Shown piece by piece: positions 19,440 to 23,587 of a stretch of DNA of 23,587 bases. This DNA comes from Rhizaria sp. SCN 62-66. Lineage: Eukaryota; Rhizaria, unplaced. The notes beneath the pieces are model-generated. The model worked only from the letters and a program-made list of their open reading frames with translations, was not told where the DNA came from and searched no databases. How positions within the stretch are numbered: the first letter of the stretch is position 1; every line of letters begins with the position of its first letter. The translations under genes and the position numbers were made by a program. The stretch covers positions 1-23,587 of the forward strand of contig MEDY01000427.1 of assembly GCA_001724265.1 (NCBI GenBank), read 5' to 3'.

Positions 19440-19907
19440 TTAATTAAGTTTTAGCGTACGCTTGGCGAACCCGAGGTCGTTGAGGTCCTCCTTCATCATG
19501 AGGCCCTTGTCCATGCGGCACTGGAGGTAGTTCTTTGCCAAGTGGTGGCAGTGGGCCGACTCGTTGTTGTGCGACGAGAGACACGCCTTGTAGAGGTCTA
19601 CGTGTTCCTGGCACTCAAGGAAGTGGTCCAGGGGGAAGCTGCCCTGTGACGGGGAGAACGGCAGACAAGAGATCGGATAGACAGCGAACGAGAAGGGGTT
19701 TGTGGCCAACCACAAAGAACGAAAGATGCATGGTGCAAGGAGTGAGACGGAGGATTTGAAGATATAGATCAACGCAGAATAAGACAATACCGATATACAA
19801 TATGTAATACGAGTATTTGTAGTTATGACATGGTGGATTTCTTTCGAATGTACCTTCTCAGGAGGCGAGATGACGAGACGTTGCGCGTAACCACCAGGGG
19901 AGCCCAT
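19440..19907 (-). CDS. COX19: Cytochrome c oxidase assembly factor COX19
   Basis: The exons are 19907-19854 and 19643-19440, giving 85 aa, a normal size. COX19 is a small CHCH protein of the intermembrane space that works with COX11 in copper delivery and redox control during cytochrome c oxidase assembly. The twin CX9C motifs are intact (CQEHVDLYKAC and CHHLAKNYLQC). They are flanked by the family hallmarks PPEKGSFPLDH before and YLQCRMDKGLM...LGF after. No cleavable presequence is expected, because such proteins enter through the MIA40 oxidative pathway. ATG 19907 is chosen because it gives MGSPGGYAQRLVISPPEK, the usual N-terminal length. A pyrimidine-rich tract ending in TAG just upstream could be a 5'UTR intron acceptor. 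The gene is divergent from RagA/Gtr1. Confidence 0.95.
   Translation of the reverse strand: MGSPGGYAQRLVISPPEKVHSKEIHHVITTNTRITYCISVLSYSALIYIFKSSVSLLAPCIFRSLWLATNPFSFAVYPISCLPFSPSQGSFPLDHFLECQEHVDLYKACLSSHNNESAHCHHLAKNYLQCRMDKGLMMKEDLNDLGFAKRTLKLN
19644..19853 (-). other. COX19 intron
   Basis: A 210-nt phase-0 intron with donor GTACAT and acceptor GTCACAG. It lies between PPEK and GSFPLDH, inside the most conserved N-terminal block. Confidence 0.94.
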
Positions 19908-20522
19908 CGTGACAGCACGTGCTATTAACAACGCGGGAAAACAAGCAAGACGACAGCATGAGAAATCATGAATTTGAGGAAGTGTAGAAAGTAATAGGTC
20001 AGTATGACTAGAAAAAGTCCCAGAGCTGTTTGCGGACGGGTGAGTTCACAATCGATGATGCATTTTGATACAATCGGGGCGTGACCGTGGGCTCCTGCTG
20101 CTTGGCCGACGAAGCGACGCGTTCCGACCACAAACTTCACACCTCAAGAAAACCATATTCCTAACGACAAATCAGAATAGCGATACCACTGAGGAGTTAT
20201 CCCTGTCGTAAGTTAATCAGGATTTTTCTCATTTTTTTCCTACTCCCCTTCTTCCTGACTATTCAGCCCTTTCCACCACCACCTTGCGCCAGCCACAGCG
20301 CCGCGTCCCTGCTCTTGCTCTCGGCTTGCTACAGGCTGTCTTTGCAACGAGCCACCGGCACAACGCGTTAACTACCGCTAATTCAGCGCTATATCTACCC
20401 TCTTGCCGCAGTTAATCGTTCTTTCACGCACACTTGCGCTCGCTCAGCGCCAGCAAACACCAGCCTAACTCAGCTCCGCCGCAAACGCCCACTCTGCTGT
20501 TGCGTTATCCCACCGCACAACC
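19908..20522. promoter_or_regulatory. Divergent intergenic region, COX19 and RagA/Gtr1
   Basis: About 615 bp lie between the two divergent starts. The COX19 side has a pyrimidine-rich tract ending in TAG (minus strand), a possible 5'UTR intron end. The RagA side (20,220-20,520) is pyrimidine-rich on the plus strand. Short open frames on the minus strand (for example 19925-20140) lack an ATG start or family similarity and are not called. Confidence 0.45.
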
Positions 20523-21791
20523 ATGAAGCGTAAGGTTCTTCTCATGGGCAAGGCCGGTTCCGGCAAGACGTCCATGCGTTCTATTATCTTCGCCAACTAC
20601 CCTCCGCGCGACACGATGCGTCTGGGCCCCACATACGGTTTCGAGAACACCGACGTCAAGTTCCTCGGCTCCCTCGGTACGGCAACTTTGCACCGCCTAT
20701 ATCATTCCTCGCTCCTATATAACTTTAATGTGCCATGTATTGTAACTGTATTGACGTGTGTTATTTGTTCCATCTTAATTCTCACTCATCTCACTCTTCT
20801 GTCTCCTCTTTTGTACTCTTGACCAAACACAACTCCACTTACGCCATTTTTTGCCGTGTTTTGCTAACGCTCTCTAGTGCTGAACCTGTGGGACTGCGGC
20901 GCGCAAGACGCGTTCATGGAAAACTACTTCGAGTCCCAGCGTGATCAAATCTTCCGCAACGTCGAGGTCCTCATCTACGTGTTCGACGTCGAGAGCCAAG
21001 ACCACGCCAAGGACATGGCCACCTTCCTCCGCTGCCTGTCTGCGATCGAGGAAAACAGCAAGGACGCGCGCGTCTTCTGTCTTATCCACAAGATGGACCT
21101 CATCCCCACGGACCAGGGCCGCCAGGAAGCGTTCCAGCAGCGCGCGCACCAGCTCACGAGCCATGCCAACGTCGTCCAGATCACGTGTTTCGGCACGTCG
21201 ATCTGGGACGAGACGCTGTACAAGGCGTGGTCCGCCGTCGTGTACTCGCTCGTGCCCAACGTCGAGCGGCTAAGGGGGTACTTACAGAACCTCTGCGTGC
21301 TGTGCCAGGCGGACGAGGTCGTGCTGTTTGAGACGGCGACGTTCCTCGTCATCGCCAGCGCGGACAACCCGGAGCTTGCGCAGCTGCTGCTCGCCAACAA
21401 GAGCAAAAGCGCGAACAGCGGCAGCAACGGCGCCAACGGCGCCAACAGCGGCGCGGGCGCTGACGGCAGCAACGGCGGGGGTGCCAACGGCGACGGGGCT
21501 CTGGTGGGCTCCGAAGTTAGGCCGCCTGCCGATGCCCACCGGTACGAAAAGATGAGTAATATTATCAAGCAGTTCAAGCTGTCGTGCGCCAAGACACAGT
21601 CGTCGTTCCAGTCACTCGAGGTCGCGAGTTCCAAGGTGACGGTGATCATGGAGAAGTTCACGGCCAACACGTGCATCATGGTTGTGGTGAGTCATAATGA
21701 TGGGACGGGGAGGGAGCGCGTGCAGTCGGCAGGCATCCGGCTTAACTTGCTGACGGCGCGCGCACTCTTTGAGAAGTTCGTCAATGCGTAA
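20523..21791 (+). CDS. GTR1: Rag GTPase, RagA/Gtr1 type
   Basis: The exons are 20523-20676 and 20878-21791, giving 355 aa. RagA/Gtr1 pairs with a RagC/Gtr2 subunit on the lysosome or vacuole and recruits TORC1 in response to amino acids. The P-loop GKAGSGKTS (9-17), switch I Thr37, [24 protein letters not shown], the HKMD base-recognition motif, [13 protein letters not shown] and the C-terminal [17 protein letters not shown] block are all close to RagA. The C-terminal roadblock domain carries a Gly/Asn/Ala-rich insert at about 224-265, after [11 protein letters not shown]. The G3 motif reads WDCGAQ: Ala60 replaces the second Gly of WDCGGQ, next to Gln61 (RagA Gln66). Start ATG 20523 sits directly before the conserved KVLLMGK strand. 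Splicing restores [13 protein letters not shown]. Confidence 0.97.
20677..20877 (+). other. RagA/Gtr1 intron
   Basis: A 201-nt AT-rich phase-1 intron with donor GTACGG and acceptor CTCTAG. It joins FLGSL to VLNLWDCG with a shared Val codon. Confidence 0.95.
21270..21287 (+). repeat. Copy of the dispersed palindromic element in RagA/Gtr1
   Basis: CTAAGGGGGTACTTACAG lies in the RagA exon and is nearly identical to the USP copy at 5600-5617. Here it is read as L-R-G-Y-L-Q, a different frame from the USP copies that encode SKGYL. Confidence 0.65.
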
Positions 21792-22145
21792 ATAACAGCA
21801 ACAACAACAATAACAACAACAATCACCATAACAACAAGAAATTAGGCCGCATTGGCGTCGTTTTCAAGGACAGTGACCTGAATATGGCTGTGTATGGGCT
21901 GTATCTATGTGTGTACGCAGTAGTTAGAAAAAGTATGATTGACTCAAAGACTAAGGCTCCACGAGAAGCGATTTATAAAGATACAAAGACTGTTTTATGA
22001 AACAAGCATTCATGTATTCACTCATAACATGTGACAATGAGACTGCTCTTGTGTATACGTCACACGGCCATCGCGCGACATGATTAGACATCGACGCTCT
22101 GAACATGCTGCAAGTATCCTTAGCTACGTCCTCTTGTTTCGACGC
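21792..22145. other. Convergent 3' region with AAC/CAA tract
   Basis: The tract at 21795-21840 is built of CAA/AAC/TAA triplets directly after the RagA/Gtr1 stop. The rest is AT-rich 3'UTR sequence shared with the minus-strand gene ending at 22146. No gene is seen. Confidence 0.6.
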
Positions 22146-22735
22146 TCAGTTGTTGGGGTACAGGTGAGGGTTCAACCGCTTCGCCTCAGCGTCCGCCTCG
22201 GCCTTGTCCTTATGCATCTTGAGACACAGCTGCAGCAGCGGCTCCGTGAGCTGGCCCTTCTTGTGCGCCGTCGCGAGCTGTGCCGGGGTCGCAAGCACGA
22301 TCACTGAGCCGTCGAAGGTGAAGATGTTGGTGAAGTCTTCGGAAGTGAGCGCGCTTTTGAGGTTGCCATACATGTTGGTGTAGCCGCGCTCGGGGCAAAC
22401 GCGGGGCAGCGCCTGCATTTCCTCGGAGACGTCCTTCATCGACATCCGCAGTCTGTGTGGCGTGCCGCAAAGGAGAAACGATGTAGACGAAATGGAAGAA
22501 ACACACACAGGAAGTGCAAAGAAGAGGGAGAAGGTGAGCGCTCGAAGCACGAGGGAGGAAAGGAGGAAGAAAGCGTCAAAAACGGAGACATTGGCATTAG
22601 TGGGAGTGGTGGCGTGTTGACAACGTACAAGCGCGTGCCGCGAGTGGAGAAGACCTTGATGACGAAGGCGGTGAAGGCAGCCTTGTCGCTGGCAGAGCCG
22701 TGCACTTCAGGTTTGTCAAAGCGAGTGGAGCTCAT
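22146..22735 (-). CDS. Unrecognised conserved-looking 137-aa protein
   Basis: The exons are 22735-22629 and 22452-22146, with a TGA stop. The protein starts MSSTRFDKPEVHG, continues through an ordered-looking segment (AAFTAFVIKVFSTRGTRLL), then has MSMKDVSEEMQALP, CPERGYTNMYGNLKSAL and FTNIFTFDGSVIVLATPAQL. It ends in a charged helix (LQLCLKMHKDKAEADAEAK) and the tail RLNPHLYPNN. There are two Cys, no signal peptide and no membrane segment. It has no low-complexity insert, unlike most proteins in this window, so it is probably a compact, constrained domain. GC3-rich codons and a clean intron support a real gene. I do not recognise the family. It is convergent with RagA/Gtr1. Confidence 0.75.
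22453..22628 (-). other. Intron of the 137-aa protein gene
   Basis: A 176-nt intron with donor GTACGT and acceptor ACACAG. It is phase 2, and splicing gives RGTRLLRMSMKD. Pyrimidine-rich on the minus strand. Confidence 0.8.
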
Positions 22736-23320
22736 GTTGGTCCTGGTCTAGGTCTCTGCAGAGTTACACTTGGCAGGAGTTGGATCGATATTGTTATGAA
22801 CAACAAGATCTAGCAAGGCACGCGTAAACAGTATGTACAAGTGGAAAAAAGGTGGATTGAACTCTATGGACAAAATGAAAGTGGAGAGATGTGAGTAAAA
22901 ATGAAGTATTGAGTTTGAATTGCCAAGAGTGAAGATGCAGCTGAAGTCGGCAGTCCACCCACAAGTCCATGAGGCTCTAAGACCGATGCAGAATGCAGTT
23001 CAAATACATGAGCTCGTGACTTGTATCATATTAACGTGGCAGCACGATTGACGATATGATTTGCGTAATCTATCCTGTTTACGACTGCTCTTTAGAGTAG
23101 CCGTTTCAGTTTCAAACTTATTAATACAGTAAGCTTACTATTTTCTTCCTATACCTCAACACATACATAATAAACGTGTGGCGTTGCATATTAATAGAAG
23201 AGATACATCTCCATCATCCAAAGCGGCTGTTCCACGTTTGTAATCTAGAAAGCGCGCAATATTTGTTTGGGTTTTTTTTCAGATTTGTCATGTCAGCAAA
23301 TGCGTAAATCATAGTGTACT
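22736..23320. other. AT-rich intergenic region
   Basis: This should hold the promoter and 5'UTR of the minus-strand 137-aa protein gene. No open frame with the local codon bias is visible, and no RNA gene is recognised. Confidence 0.5.
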
Positions 23321-23506
23321 TAGGTACCTGCGCGGCGCCGTGGCGTCGGCCGCGTGATGTCGTGCGTGGAGGGCATTATGCCTGCAACGCACGGCAGCGG
23401 GAACAAGCCGTTCGATGCGACGGTGCTGCAGGAGCTCGATAAGATGTGCGTATTAGGACGGAAGTGCAAGTTAACCCCCGACGGTGAAGAGGAAAGGATG
23501 GTATGA
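23321..23506 (+). other. Possible exon at the right edge
   Basis: A GC-rich island follows an acceptor-like TAG at 23319-23321. The plus frame contains RVMSCVEGIMPATHGSGNKP and then FDATVLQELDKM, and ends at a TGA near 23506. It could be an internal exon with a donor near 23446 (GTGCGT) and further exons outside the window. The donor differs from the GTAC/GTAT form used elsewhere, and the minus strand is also open. No family is recognised. Confidence 0.25.
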
Positions 23507-23587
23507 CGGTGAAGTACGACAAACTCATGCCCCAGGGAATGAGGGAGTGAAACACGAGCGGTATTCTTCTTGCTTGCCAGCCAAGCG

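Noticed and set aside
19925-20140. Minus-strand frame MKFVVGTRRFVGQ... with a hydrophobic end
   Set aside because: It starts at GTG, and the hydrophobic part comes from pyrimidine-rich, probably 5'UTR-intron DNA of COX19.

Overview
The window is nuclear DNA from a microbial eukaryote. Conserved genes are interrupted by short spliceosomal introns (176-321 nt), coding exons are GC-rich, and introns and intergenic DNA are AT-rich. Proteins carry many Asn, Ser, Ala and Gln homopolymer insertions. Complex I and COX assembly genes show an aerobic mitochondrion. I cannot name the lineage; the low-complexity style and a possible sense UAG fit several protist groups.

Layout. (1) 42-266 (+): a small hydrophilic protein, perhaps only a last exon. 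(2) 2502-13050 (-): a giant three-exon ubiquitin-specific protease (3,387 aa) with a myristoylation-type N-terminus. Its frame continues through two UAG codons to a TAA at 1191. (3) 13881-15099 (+): NDUFS8, the two-[4Fe-4S] subunit of complex I, three exons. (4) 16162-18569 (+): an Old Yellow Enzyme-family flavin oxidoreductase, two exons, 740 aa. (5) 19440-19907 (-): COX19, a twin-CX9C assembly factor, two exons. (6) 20523-21791 (+): RagA/Gtr1 GTPase, two exons. (7) 22146-22735 (-): an unrecognised 137-aa protein, two exons. Weak exon-like fragments lie at 15869-16001 (-), 19031-19213 (-) and 23321-23506 (+).

The genes are unrelated housekeeping functions: mitochondrial respiration, ubiquitin removal, TORC1 amino-acid signalling and redox chemistry. 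They alternate in strand, giving two divergent pairs (USP/NDUFS8 and COX19/RagA) and convergent 3' ends elsewhere.

The most unusual signals are at DNA and code level. Two in-frame UAGs sit in a tail that keeps its Asn/Ser/Ala reading frame. A short palindromic element (best copies GTCTAAG-N5-CTTAGAC) and a second motif (GAAGTTAAGCCGCC) recur inside exons of unrelated genes in different frames. All eight inferred introns use GTAC or GTAT donors, while many GTAAGT sequences lie unspliced inside exons.
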